A stretch of 64,000 nucleotides of DNA. Source: Mantis religiosa (Eukaryota > Arthropoda > Insecta > Mantodea > Mantidae). The notes beneath the pieces were generated by a model, which worked only from the letters and a program-made list of their open reading frames with translations, was not told where the DNA came from and searched no databases. This document shows positions 1 to 10,764 of the stretch, piece after piece. The position numbers and the translations under genes are program-made. Each line of letters begins with the position of its first letter. The first letter of the stretch is position 1. The stretch lies in NCBI GenBank assembly GCA_030765055.1, contig CM060955.1, forward strand, positions 153,155,469 to 153,219,468, given 5' to 3'.

Positions 1-594
1 CACCAGCAAGAAAATCGTGGTGACGTCAGATCCGCCATAAATCTTTAGACACCTCAGAACCTCAAAGAAGCGGCAGATGTGGCAGATGGAGTCATTAGAG
101 GTGTGGGAACTGGAATTATAAAAATATACCTGCTGAAGTGCCTTGTCGTCTAGCTGCCACAAAAAGTCCGTGAAAATATTTTTACATTCATCAGTTTCTT
201 CAAAGGAAGCTTGTATTCTGGCTGGGAAATGTACACCATCTCTACATTTTATGAATGAAATAATTAATGATAATATTATAAATGGGTAACACAAGGTTGA
301 TTATTCCCCAAAATTAAGTGAGATAAAAGTAGTGGATACTAATTTTAACACTTAAAAGGGAACTATCACTATACGTGCTCGAGAATTTGATGGCATCGTC
401 TCTGCCCTATGTGGGGCCTACGTGCCAAGAATCGGATGTGGGGTATAGCGAGAAGTACCCGAAAATGAGTCCAAAATACGTAGCAACATATACGCATAAT
501 AATAAACCATTGTACTAGAGTGATTGTTTACCCCTGAAGGGCAGCGGCCTACACATGGCATATGTAAGGAGCACCGTCCCTCATACGCTACACA
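1..594. other. Unassigned AT-rich sequence
   Basis: I see no open frame of useful length, no recognisable domain and no obvious repeat in this stretch. It ends where a LINE-type 3' tail begins. Confidence 0.5.
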
Positions 595-745
595 GATAAT
601 GATGGTGATTTATATATAAGGCGCTGAACTTCATGGTTATCAGCACCCATTCAAAACCTAAATCATGACAATAGCCAGATACAAAATATTATAAAATCGA
701 AACAATATGCCAATAAAATATATAACAAGTAGGGAAATAAAAGGT
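595..745 (-). mobile_element. LINE 3' untranslated tail fragment
   Basis: On the minus strand this ends with a sequence reading 'gataaccatgaagttcagcg' followed by 'ccttatatataaatcacca'. A closely similar segment occurs at about 25585-25800, also on the minus strand, just 3' of a LINE ORF1-like coding region. Both carry the same block around 'caatagccatatacaaa' (here 'caatagccagatacaaa'). I infer a short 3' end of the same LINE family. The body of the element is missing, and the GCTTY array starts where it should continue. Confidence 0.45.
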
Positions 746-749
746 CCAC

Positions 750-1900
750 TTTGCTTGACTTTGCTTTTTCTTTCGCTTTAGCTTGACTTTGTTAGACTTT
801 CCTTTTTATTTTGCTTCGCTTTTTGCTTCGCTTTTTGCTTCGCTTTTTGCTTCGCTTTTTGCTTCGCTTTTTGCTTCGCTTCACTTCGCTTTTTGCTTCG
901 CTTCACTTCGCTTTTTGCTTCGCTTCACTTCGCTTTTTGCTTCGCTTCACTTCGCTTTTTGCTTCGCTTCACTTCGCTTTTTGCTTCGCTTCACTTCGCT
1001 TTTTGCTTCGCTTCACTTCGCTTTTTGCTTCGCTTCACTTCACTTTTTGCTTCACATGGCTTCGCTTTTTGCTTCGCTTAACTCCGCTTTTTGCTTCACA
1101 TGGCTTCGCTTTTGCTTTGCTTTTTGCTTCACCTGGCTTCGGTTTTGCTTTTTACTTCACATGGCTTCGCTTTTGCTTCGCTTTTTGCTTCACATGGCTT
1201 CGCTTGACTTTACTTCTGCTTCGCTTGGCTTCGCTTTTGCTTTTTGCTTCGCTTGGCTACGCCTTTTGCTTCGTTTTTTGCTTAACATGGCTTTGCTTTT
1301 GCTTTGCTTTCTGCTTCGTTTTTTGCTTAGCTTTTGCATTGCTTTTTGCTTCGTTTTTTGCTTCACATGGCTTCGCTTTTGCTTTTTGCTTCACATGGCT
1401 TCGCTTTTGCTTTGCTTTATGCTTCGCTTTTTGCTTCACGTGGCTTCGCTTTTGCTTTGCTTTATGCTTCGCTTTTTGCTTCACTTGGCTTCGCTTTTGC
1501 TTTGCTTTATGCTTCGCTTTTTGCTTCACTTGGCTTCGCTTGACTTTACTTCGCTTTTTCCTTCACATTTTCTTTCACTTCACTTCGCGTTTTGCTTTGC
1601 TTTTATTTTGATTTTTCTTAACTTGGCTTTGTTAATCTTTACTTCGCCTTGCCTTTTCTTTCGCTTCACTTGAATTTTTGCTTCATTTATGCTTTGATTT
1701 TTGCTTCATTTGGCTTTACTTAGCTTTTTGTTTCGCTTTTTCTTTGCTTTTTGCTTCATTTGGTTTTGCTTGGCTTTTTGCTTCGCTTCGCTTGGCTTTC
1801 CTTGGCTTTTTGCTCGCTTCGCTTGGCTTTGCCTGGCTTTACTTCGCTTTTCGCTTTACTTCCCTTGGCTCTGGCGTCGGTCTGGCTTCACTCAAACCTC
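750..1900 (+). repeat. GCTTY-type minisatellite, array 1
   Basis: About 1.15 kb is built from short units of the type GCTTC/GCTTT, arranged as 'gcttcgctttttgcttc' variants. The first 300 bp are regular ('cttcacttcgctttttg'). Later units carry the phrase 'cttcacatggcttcgc', and the end decays. The array is open in several frames on both strands only because the unit has no stop codon. The translations are Phe/Ala/Leu-rich on plus and Lys/Gln-rich on minus, and I do not regard them as genes. A second array with the same phrases lies at 6916-8552. Confidence 0.9.
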
Positions 1901-3038
1901 ATTCTATCTTCGCTCTAAAATTCAGTCTAATTTGGATCTGGCTGGACTAAGTGGTTCTGTAAAATCAACATCATAGAGATAGATCAGAATTATAGCAAAA
2001 TTACTCATGGAAATTGCATTACGACAGTGGTCCCGTTCATATCTAGTGACTTTTAGTTAAAATAAAGGTTATGTGATCTCAGACACCGTAATCACTATAC
2101 ATGACCCTCTGCTGCTTTTTCCTATTCCCAAGGCGAAGAGAACCATGATAGGAGGTCGTTGAGATAAAAACAGAATCGTTAAAGGAGGTGAACACCGTAA
2201 CCAAAAATGAGTTCCGTAAGTGCCTCCAAGATCGGAAAAATGGCATTATATCTGACAGGTATTACTTTGAAGGGCTCAAAGTTTAGTTGATAAATAAATA
2301 AATATGCTATAAGAAAAATATTTCCGTTGCATTTTCGTGCCAATTCGTGTACTTAGAGAATGTACACAAGTACGAAAAGTGTTACGAAAGTATATTCTGC
2401 ACATGTTTTAATGAAATATGGTTTGTGTTTACAACTTTTATGATATAGAAGTTGAAAATAAACAGTTAGTTTATTTTTCGTATAATTTCCATTCATATCC
2501 TGTCACCTGTCATTGAAGCCACCCTATGATGACCGCTCTTGAACTCTTCATCCGTTTCAAATCCACGAGACACAAATTTCATGTCTATTCTTCTTTGGAA
2601 ACTTGGAGTCAAGTCACAACTGCACACGGATGATCAAAAGTCTCTCGCTTGAACTGTTGTAAGATTTGAGTGCGTGAAGCAGCCGAGCGTTATCTTAGAA
2701 GAAAAGCAACTCCAGAGTTCAGCATGGCATGTCGACTGTTCTGAGCTGCTCTTCTCGGTTGGCCAGTATCTGACAGTAGACTTCAAGTGTTTGTTGTGTG
2801 CCTCGTTCCAAAAATACATCCTGTTTCTTCCTACTAAATAAATTATAATATTTGGGTGTATTGTTGTGATTTCGTATGGAGTTGGTGTTATCAAAACCCA
2901 GCCGTTAATTATATTCTTTTGTTTCGATCTTCACCTGGCAACACTACTTTGCATTTCCCATGGCCATTTGATTCTTAACTGTTTCAGCTTTTCTATTTTA
3001 GTGTTGAGTAATTTATTTATTTTTATCTATTTATACTT
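1901..3038. other. Unassigned AT-rich sequence
   Basis: No recognisable coding, RNA or mobile-element sequence. The one short minus-strand frame (2634-2894) has no familiar motif. Confidence 0.4.
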
Positions 3039-3570
3039 TTGAGCATAACATGGTTACATGCAGTAATATTTATGCACATAATAAAAATAATGATAAAGGT
3101 AAAATTGACGGGAAACAATGCTCTATATTACAGCAGACTTTTATATTGCGACAAATACTGGAAAAGTTGTATGCATATGACACAGTTTCATCGGCTGTAT
3201 GTAGATTTTAAACAGGGGTATGATATCCTGGACAGAGCTAAATTTATCATATAATGCAAAAGTTTGGAATACCATCGAGAGTGATGAGTTTGACAAGAAT
3301 GCCTATGGAATTGACAAGATGCAGGGTTAGAATGGAACCAGTTTTATCAGGTATGTTTCCCGTGGAGAGGGGTTGAGACAAGGAGATGTGCTATCCACAC
3401 TGCTGTTTAATTTAGCACTGGAAAAAGTAATACGGCGATTACCCATAAACCCTGGAGGAACCATACTTTCCAGATCACTACAAATAGTGGCATATGCTGA
3501 CGATGTGGTAATTCTAGCAAAGAATTTAACAGCTTTGAAGCATTCAATAGACGTTTTACTCTACACAGAC
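3039..3570 (+). pseudogene. LINE reverse transcriptase fragment, frameshifted
   Basis: This is a piece of a non-LTR retrotransposon reverse transcriptase, the enzyme that copies element RNA at the nicked target. Around 3189-3252 the frame reads VDFKQGYDILDRAKF, matching the RT block with the first catalytic aspartate (usually FIDF..AYD). In another frame, 3373-3560 has RQGDVLSTLLFN (the QG..LSP.LFN block) and YADDVVIL, the catalytic YADD, at about 3493-3516. At least one frameshift separates the blocks. Neither endonuclease nor C-terminal domain is present. The same block order occurs in the LINE at 29540-30467 (GDALSCLLFNLASEKV), so the two may be one family. Dead copy. Confidence 0.8.
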
Positions 3571-3620
3571 GTACTGGGGCATCTTTATCTTCCACTCATC
3601 TTACACGCCGCATGTTGAAC

Positions 3621-4322
3621 ACCCTTATTTCTCTTTCTTCACATATTTATTATTACGAAACTCAATTCCTTGTAAACATTTTGTTTTGAAGTCATTGTTT
3701 GCCTTTCTAGAACTAATGCACTATCTATTCTTCCCCTTTACACAAAAATATAGCTCTGAAATATTCAAAACGTATTTATATAATGAAAAGTTATTCTTTT
3801 GATATCGATATTCCTACCAACAGAAACGACGTAACTTTCCCTTGGTAAAACTTCAAACACAGACTAATACTAAAACAGTTACCAACTTTACTTAACTTTG
3901 AAATAATATATGCACAAATGATTTTATTTACTATTTTATTTCCCAAAATTTCACTTCTCAACATGAGTTACATATCTGACAATTTAATTATCTTTTTTGG
4001 GTTCTATCTTTCTATAATGGTAAGCCTGTATTTATTTTAAATTTAAGAATTTGGCATTAAAAGAGTCATGTTATTAATAATTGAATCATTTCATAAACGC
4101 CCTAAGAGACAAAATATCAAAAAATGTGTTTTGGTATTTAAAGGTAAATACATATCTTAGTTCAGAAATAACCTATGTTTCATATCAGCAATGCTATTTT
4201 CAGCCTTTAAAATAATCCGTTTACTTCATAAAGAACCCAAGCACCGTTGCTTAGGTCCTCTCTGCGGTAAATTTCACTCGTGACGGTTGGCAGCCTTGGA
4301 GACATGTGTTTTGTGATTAGTT
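3621..4322. other. Unassigned AT-rich sequence
   Basis: About 700 bp without a frame longer than 60 codons or a repeat I recognise. Confidence 0.4.
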
Positions 4323-4725
4323 GTGACAAAAACTCACAACTACCCTGTACGTGGCCACTCATTTTCCCCATGTGACAGAGATTTTGGAAGCATAAAGCGT
4401 CTCTTGAGAAAGATGGACTCGATGTATACTCCTGATGAATATGCAGAGCTCATGTTAAAAGTTAGAAAGTCTGGCCGATCACCTTGCATGAGACGATGTT
4501 CTCAGTTTCAAAAAGTGGTGGCCCAAATCATATAAGAAAATGCCAAATTCGGACGAAACATCAGGCAGGAACGTACCCAAAGAAAATAAGCAGCCATTCA
4601 AAGTGTCCAAGTACAAGCAGTTTCTCTACAACAATGATACTCCGGGAAAAGTGGTAGCAAGTGAATTCATTGAAGGAATAACAACACCTACCTTCACATG
4701 TCTAAAAGCTGCCAGCCCTCCTTAA
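4323..4725 (+). pseudogene. Frameshifted fragment of a probable transposon-encoded protein
   Basis: Two adjoining frames appear to be one protein broken by a frameshift near 4510. The first reads RGHSFSPCDRDFGSIKR then YTPDEYAELMLKVRKSG. The second, read upstream of its first ATG, gives FKKWWPKSYKKMPNSDETSG and continues through KENKQPFKVSKYKQFLYN to a stop at 4725. The pattern GHSF.P.DRDFG followed by an FKKWWP.YKK block reminds me of C-terminal parts of transposon proteins common in insect genomes, but I cannot name the superfamily. No catalytic residues can be assigned. It could instead be a decayed host gene exon. It stands between LINE fragments. Confidence 0.35.
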
Positions 4726-4995
4726 CTACCAACAGAGAAAGCTTATCCTTTAGGGAAGGTATGCTTACTTTTGTTTTACCAAGGTTACTTGAAGCGTTGA
4801 TATGTTACATTTAGCTAAAAAATTTTGTAGGCTATAACAAATTTTAAAATTTATCGGGTTTTGCACTGTGATAATTTTGGTTTTAGGTCCCAATCAACAA
4901 AAAGAAGATAAGGCAATATAAAAATGTTGATGTAATACACTGTTGGATACGAAGCCTTCTATGACACTATGATCCAATGGCCAACAACTGACGAG

Positions 4996-5775
4996 TGAGT
5001 GAGTGTGTGTGTGGTGTTTTAGGGCCCGTCGACAACAAGGTCATTTGGGCCCGAAGTCAACATTAAAACCTAAAAGCTACACAAATTTAGCTAAAAAGGT
5101 AAAATAAAATAAAAACACTCAACTATTAAAAGGACATAAAAAACCATCTAAAGACTAATAATTTAAAATCTCTAAAATTAATAAATATAAAATACAAGTC
5201 AGACTTGTTTATTAAAACCTATTTCAGCAACAAACCGCAGTGCCGTAACCGCGGTCACTGGGTCGTCCCCTAAAACACCCACCAAGTTAGTCCCCAAGCC
5301 CAAAGACTGGCGAACGCGGGCGTACTGCTGGCAATCGAGCAATACATGCCGCACAGTGAGGTGAACTGCACACGGAGCACACACTGGGGCCGGTTCCCCT
5401 CTTAACAAATGGCCATGAGTTGCTCGTGTGTGCCCAATGCTCAGCCGGGTGAGTATCACCTCGGCTCGCCGGTTATCCCTGCAGGAAGTTGGACAGGGTT
5501 GTACGCTCTCCTTTATCGCCCGGAGTTGTGTGCCTTCCAAAGCTATCCAGGATTGCTGCCAAGCAGATAGGAGTTGGCGACGGTAAAAACGTTGCACATC
5601 CTGGTATGGCATCGTAGTTGTTAAACTCCGGGGCAAACGGCAAGCGGACTTAGCAGCCGCGTCCGCCTCCTCGTTTCCGGAAATCCCCACATGGCCTGGG
5701 GTCCAAGTAAAAACAAAATGGTATCCGGGACTGAGCATTTCCGAGATCTGGACCCGATTTTTAAAACAAGGGTGT
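4996..5775 (-). mobile_element. LINE family B, second copy, 5'-truncated
   Basis: This minus-strand copy is closely similar to the nested LINE at 12280-13504 over its C-terminal coding part and its 3' UTR, which includes the shared 'ggtcatttgggcccgaag'. It ends in the same simple-repeat tail, seen on plus as 'gagtgagtgagtgtgtgtg' near 4993-5012. Similarity stops at about 5775, inside the RNase H domain, so the copy is 5'-truncated. I could not find a convincing target-site duplication. Confidence 0.8.
5199..5775 (-). pseudogene. RNase H and C-terminal zinc motif of LINE B, truncated
   Basis: This frame encodes the end of a LINE ORF2. It starts within RNase H, with FTWTPGHVGISGNEEADAAA holding the last catalytic aspartate. 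It continues to a C-terminal CX2C...HX4C motif (CAPCAVHLTVRHVLLDC) and stops after GFNKQV. The nested copy at 12478-13504 has the same order and the earlier RNase H residues. Here the first three catalytic positions are missing because of 5' truncation, so the domain cannot be active. About 50 bp more of the frame upstream (to 5828) is unrelated flank read through by chance. Such RNase H domains in I/R1-type LINEs are thought to remove RNA from the RNA:DNA hybrid. Confidence 0.8.
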
Positions 5776-6743
5776 GAGTTGCCAGAAGCTGAATAAGTGA
5801 ATAAGGCTAGATCTTTGTATATAGACATACTGTAGCGTGTAGTATACTTGTAAGTTTTTATTAAGGCCTAATAAAAACATAGTTTTTTTATAATTAAGTG
5901 TGTCTTGTTACTTTGATACCAAAACAGGCAAAAATAATGGTTTGAGTTACTTTCAATAATAATTTTTAAAAAATAACTTTGGATACACTCATTTATTGCA
6001 GAAACCACATAAGTGCAATTTTTTTAAAAAAAATTATGACTCAAAAACTTAAAGGAAGAAAAAATAAAATAAAAATAGATTATTTCAATAGCATTTTTTG
6101 ATTTGGTAAAACAATATTTGAAGGAGACTAGATCTATACTTAAGCTGAAAAACAGTTTTTTTTTAATTTTCCGAAAGTTATAAAATGCGCACTTAGGTTG
6201 TTTTTTAAATAAACGATTCAGTTGTAAAATGGATCAAATTCTGGTTTCCCTTTACGTGATAATCATAACTATAAGTCTCTAATGGAAACACAGCGGGGCT
6301 GAAAAGGTAAACGCAAACAGAGAAGCTGTGATGGCCCCTTTAATAAGTTATTAAAGCTTAACGTTTCGTGCTGTCCAAACTGTGACGAAGCATGGAAAAT
6401 GTAGTGCAAAGGTAGAGTCAGTATGACTTCTTTAAAGGAAGCTCTCTCTAAATGCTTATCCCTTTCATGCGCTCAGACGTCCAATTAAAAATTCCCTTTT
6501 TCTGCCAGGTGCACTCAATAGAGACAGGAGAGAGGAGAAAAAAAAAGGAAAGCAGAGGGCCGAAGGAAATTTTCGGAGGAAGGCCGTGGAACCATTGCCT
6601 TGCTTCGTTGTTACGAAAATGCAATGAGGGACTTGTATATACTGTAAACTTCAGTTTTAACACAAAAAAGAATATTTTGTTATTTATTTCTTATAAATAT
6701 TTATTTAGATTTATTTCTCTGTTCACATAAGTATCGTTTGACA
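5776..6743. other. Unassigned AT-rich sequence
   Basis: Very AT-rich, with poly-A/poly-T runs. Two overlapping opposite-strand frames at 6448-6730 have no motif I recognise and are probably chance. Confidence 0.4.
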
Positions 6744-8709
6744 CGAGGGCTGTTCAATAAAGAATGATCATAACTTTTTACGGTCACAATTTTCCGCACT
6801 AAAACCCAATCGCATTGTATTCTGTTAGCTTAATATGAAACAAATACGCCGTAGTAGTTTCATTGTAGCTACTCCTGGTTACCGCCTGTGAGAACCAGGC
6901 AAGTTCAGACATATTTTGCTTCGCTTCACTTGGCTTTGCTTCGCTTCACTTCGCTTTTTGCTTCGCTTCACTTCGCTTTTTGCTTCGCTTCACTTCGCTT
7001 TTTGCTTCACATGGCTTCGCTTTTGCTTTTTACTTCACGTGGCTTCGCTTTTGCATTTTGCTTCATATGGCTTCGCTTGTGCTTTGCTTTTTGCTTCACA
7101 TGGCTTCGCTTGACTTTACTTCTTCGCGTGGCTTCGCTTTTGCTTTTTGCTTCACATGGCTTCGCTTTTGCTTTTTGCTTCACATGGCTTCGCTTTTGCT
7201 TTGCTTTTGCTTTGCTTTTTGCTTCGTTTTTTGCTTCACATGGTTTCGCTTTTGCTTCGCTTTTTGCTTAACATGGCTTCGCTTTTTGCTACGTTTTTTG
7301 CTTTGCTTTTTGCTTCACCTGGAATCGCTTTTTGCTACGCTTTTTGCTTCGCTTTTTGCGTCACATGGCTTCGCTTTTGCTTTGCATTTTGCTTCACATG
7401 GCTTCGCTTTTGCTTTGCTTTTGCTTTGCATTTTGCTTCACATGGCTTCGCTTTTGCTTTGCTTTTTGCTTCGCTTTTGCTTCACATGGCTTCGCTTTTG
7501 CTTTGCTTTTTGCTTCGCTTTTGCTTTGCTTTTTGCTTCGCTTTTGCTTCGCTTTTGCTTTGCTTTTTGCTTCGCTTTTGCTTCGCTTTTGCTTCACCTG
7601 GCTACGCTTTTTGCTTTGCTTTTTGCTTCGTTTTGTTGCTTCACAAGGTTTCGCTTTTGCTTCGCTTTTTGCTTCACCTGGCTACGCGTTTTGATTCGCT
7701 TTTGCTTCGCTTTTTGCTTCACATGGCTTCGTTACACTTTACTTCTGCTTCGCTTGGCTTCGCGTGGCTTCGCTTTTGCTTTTTGCTTCACATGGCTTCG
7801 CTTTTGCTTTTTGCTTCACATGGCTTCGCTTTTGCTTTTTGCTTCACATGGCTTCGCTTTTGCTTTTTGCTTCACATGGCTTCGCTTTTGCTTTGCTTTT
7901 GCTTTGCTTTTTACTTCGCTTTTTGCTTCACATGGTTTCGCTTTTGCTTCGCTTTTTGCTTCACATGGCTTCGCTTTTTGCTACGCTTTTTGCTACGCTT
8001 TTTGCTTTGCTTTTTGCTACGCTTTTTGCTTTGCTTTTTGCTTCACCTGGAATCGCTTTTTGCTACGCTTTTTGCTTCGCTTTTTGCGTCACATGGCTTC
8101 GCTTTTGCTTCGCTTTTTGCTTCACATGGCTTCACTTTTGCTTTGCTTTTTGCTTCGCTTTTGCTTCGCTTTTGCTTCGCTTTTGCTTCGCTTTTGCTTC
8201 GCTTTTGCTTCGCTTTTGCTTCGCTTTTTGCTTCACCTGGCTACGCTTTTTGCTTTACTTTTTGCTTCATTTTTTTTTTTTGCTTCACAAGGTTTCGCTT
8301 TTGCTTCGCTTTTTGCTTCATCTGGCTACGCGTTTTGATTCGCTTTTGCTTCGCTTTTTGCTCCACATGGCTTCGTTTCACTTTACTTCTGCTTCGCTTG
8401 GCTTCGCTTTTGCTTTTTGCTTCGCTTGGCTAGGCTTTTTGCTTCGTTTTTGCTTCACATGGCTTCGCTTTTGCTTTTTGCTTCACATGGCTTCGCTTTT
8501 GCTTTGCTTTTTGCTTCGTTTTTTGCTTCACGTGGCTTCGCTTTTGCTTTGCATATCGCCTACCGCTGCAATGGAGGTAACACACGAGAAACAATATACG
8601 GCTTTGAAATTCTGCTTTCGTCTCAACAAATCTTCAGTTGAGGCCTATACAATGTTACAGGAGACCTATGGAGAGTCTGTTCTTCCCCTTAGCACAGCAC
8701 AGGTGGTTC
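6744..8709 (+). mobile_element. Mariner-like element with minisatellite-filled leader (MLE-a)
   Basis: The 5' terminal repeat 'cgagggctgttcaataaag' begins at 6744. It leads into a leader shared with other copies in this window ('gctaactgtt' region, 'cgccgtagtagtttcattgt', 'caggcaagttcagacat'). Other copies then continue 'gttcagtatcgcctaccgct', but here the leader is split by the GCTTY array from about 6916 to 8552. It resumes at 'atcgcctaccgctgcaatgg', followed by the transposase start. Similarity is lost at about 8709, so the 3' part of the element is absent. The base pair before the terminal repeat is CA rather than the expected TA. Confidence 0.85.
6916..8552 (+). repeat. GCTTY-type minisatellite, array 2, inside MLE-a leader
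   Basis: About 1.64 kb of GCTTC/GCTTT-type units with the phrase 'cttcacatggcttcgc', as in array 1. A higher-order duplication is visible: 'cacctggaatcgctttttg' occurs near 7317 and 8045, and 'cacaaggtttcgcttttgc' near 7642 and 8286. Blocks of roughly 650-730 bp were therefore copied. Several long frames run through it with low-complexity translations. I treat them as consequences of a stop-free unit, not genes. Confidence 0.9.
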
Positions 8710-8747
8710 ATTGGATGTCTTACAGTACTTCAATTATAACCTTCTAA
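8571..8747 (+). pseudogene. Mariner transposase N-terminal fragment
   Basis: From the ATG at 8571 the frame reads MEVTHEKQYTALKFCFRLNK and then SSVEAYTMLQETYGES, the first helix-turn-helix of a mariner transposase, which binds the terminal repeat. A nearly identical frame starts at 32460 on the minus strand. After VLPLSTAQVVHW (about 8709) the sequence stops resembling transposase, where the family normally has GRWF. The second HTH and the DDD catalytic domain are missing, so this copy cannot move itself. Confidence 0.85.
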
Positions 8748-9443
8748 ATGCATTTTTTTTTCGGATTTTAAAATAACCCACTTAGTCCAGGTAAATAAAT
8801 GTATATTTTATCTAAATGTCTCGAGTTAAGTGTTCCTCTAAGCTAAGGAAATTGAAGATGCAACAAGCGTTGAAGTGCAGAAGTGAAATAACCTGTGGCC
8901 ACGCGAAGGTCGTATGTTACAGTTCCCAGGTAAGGCCGCAAGATTGATGACCCTATAACCACACCCCTTGCGTGCACACAGCAATCTTTTGTTTGTTTTG
9001 TTTTTGCCGCGAAGCACACAAGGTATATCTAACTCGACCCGAGATTTGATTCGGAGTCGCAACCACCTCATATGTACAGATCAATAACTCCTCTTGTTTC
9101 TCCAGTCAGAAATTGCAGCATCTATACAAAAAAAGTATGTCTATATTATACTGACATGGGTTTAAACATTCCTTCTACTAAATATTGCCTCTTCGGGCAA
9201 AGCATAGCAAGTGAAAAATTTCCAAGAAAAACACATTTCAGTGGTTACACGAAAAAGAAATACAATAATACAACGTTTAACGTAAGAAACAACTTTTTTC
9301 AGAAAACAAACTATGTACAATAAACGACGTTTCTGAAGTGGCAGCCAATGTCCTTCGGGAAGAGGTGAAAATATAACACAATATAGCAGAGAAAAAGCAA
9401 TAAAATGACACCGAAATTGAGGAATGTAATGAGTGAAGAATAT
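8748..9443. other. Unassigned sequence before the solo LTR
   Basis: About 700 bp with only short overlapping frames and no recognisable motif. Confidence 0.4.
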
Positions 9444-9657
9444 TGTCACCCAATTATTGGAAAGCACGACCAACGACAGCTGAGTAAGGGACCAGAGGCA
9501 TCCGGATCACACCCACCCATTAATCTCAGTCAGTAACTGAGGGGATGGTTAGGGAAGTGTCTCTTGTCGCTGGCCGCCTCTTCCTCCTTCCCCTGCCGTC
9601 TGGAACCTTCGCGGTGATTCACTGAATCCAGAGGCTTCAAGAAAATGGCGATATTCC

Positions 9658-9688
9658 TATAAAAAGGGCTGCAGTGAGTGAGTTCAGT
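9658..9688 (+). promoter_or_regulatory. LTR core promoter: TATA box and TCAGT initiator
   Basis: TATAAAAA lies at 9658-9665 and the arthropod initiator TCAGT at 9684-9688, about 26 bp downstream of the TATA start. This is the usual spacing for an RNA polymerase II start. The LTR at 35751-36519 has a matching TATATAAG in the same relative place, which supports the call. Confidence 0.7.
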
Positions 9689-9865
9689 CAGTTCTTGGCG
9701 AGCTGTGAGGAGCGCCCAGTAAGGGGACGGACTGCGTACGTGCGTCGGAGGAGTTTACGTAATTGCGAGTACAAGTGGAACTGTAACGGACGAACTGGTG
9801 AAACGTAATTCTGTGCATTACGTAATTCTGTGTAACTGGCAAGTATTCAACTGTAAGTCGGTGGG

Positions 9866-9871
9866 AATAAA
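9866..9871 (+). promoter_or_regulatory. LTR polyadenylation signal AATAAA
   Basis: AATAAA followed by 'gaacattttt', about 55 bp from the LTR end. The related LTR on the opposite strand has the same AATAAAGAACATTTT (35797-35811). Confidence 0.65.
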
Positions 9872-9931
9872 GAACATTTTTGAGTGGTGCAATTGGACTT
9901 TTCATTTCACGAACCCACAAAGCCAAAATAT

Positions 9932-10764
9932 TAATGGATTTCAAAGGAGTATTGTGTATTTGTTACAACAAGTGCAGGAACAGTTGGTTGAGCCGTGTAA
10001 CAAGACACGAGAGAAACAGAATTCTAAATGGGTAACACTTGACTTCGTTTGAAAAGGTATTCTTCGGACCCTTTATAACGGCCTGACCGAGACTAATAAT
10101 CACAATGGACAGAATAGTCAGAAAGGAGTTTGGGTGAATAAAGAGAGCTTCAAGAGGTGAAAGTGACACACACATGCAGCTGTGTGGGAGGGCTGTCCGT
10201 GGCTGGCGGCCTAATACGGTCCTCTGGTTCTGTCTTGGGCTAAGGTGGACCAGAAGCGATAAGAGGAGATATCTGTCGGTTCATACGTGAATAAAGAGTT
10301 AAGTATTATCGCGTACTAAGCATTGTACATGCGGTAACTCTGAACAGTTAAATATTGATAACCTTGGTCGGTAACATGGAGTTTGATGTGATGATAAAAA
10401 TAAGCAGTCATTAAACGACTCTGTCATGACATGACGTGTCATTATAACTATACTTACTCCCATACATATCCATGCATACCCTTTGACGGAACGCATTGCT
10501 CTACCCGACACTAACCCTATTTCGCTTCAAAAATAAGGCGCCATTGATCCTAAAAGACCTATAAATTGACTTTCTAACCGTGCTACAGATAATTACAAAG
10601 CAACAATTCCGATAGATTTAATGTCTATAGTGGGAAGCCCTAAGGTCTTACAGAGGCCACCAAAGAATTTGGAAAATACCTCTGGGGACACATATTTTAT
10701 TCCTGTTTCTTTCCTTTATTACATTCGATATCAGGGCCAATTATCTTAAGTTTTCTCTGGAAGT
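9932..10764. other. Unassigned sequence
   Basis: Past the solo LTR I see no primer-binding site, coding sequence or known repeat. Only short frames without motifs are present. Confidence 0.4.

Larger units (their letters stand above)
9444..9927 (+). mobile_element. Solo LTR of a gypsy-like retrotransposon, copy 1
   Basis: A 484-bp unit starts TGTCACCC and ends near 'cacaaagccaaa'. It is flanked on both sides by ATAT (9440-9443 and 9928-9931), as expected for a 4-bp target-site duplication. Parts align with the copy at 35751-36519 (opposite strand) and with 62995-63173, where the LTR start directly follows a gypsy integrase C-terminus and a purine tract. Shared blocks include 'ggggatggttag' and 'ttcacgaacccacaaag'. 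It contains TATA, initiator and AATAAA signals. No internal region follows, so it is a solo LTR, probably left by LTR-LTR recombination. Confidence 0.8.

Noticed and set aside
783..1673. Long frames through the first GCTTY array (up to about 296 codons)
   Set aside because: Low-complexity Phe/Ala/Leu/Ser translations are open in several frames on both strands because the unit lacks stop codons. There is no unique sequence or domain.
2634..2894. 86-codon minus frame
   Set aside because: No motif; in AT-rich intergenic DNA such lengths occur by chance.
6980..8747. Long frames (up to about 450 codons) through the second GCTTY array
   Set aside because: Same reason. Only the last ~55 codons of one frame (from 8571) are real transposase sequence.
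9928..10050. Internal region of an LTR element after the LTR at 9444-9927
   Set aside because: No primer-binding site follows, and ATAT on both sides fits a solo LTR.
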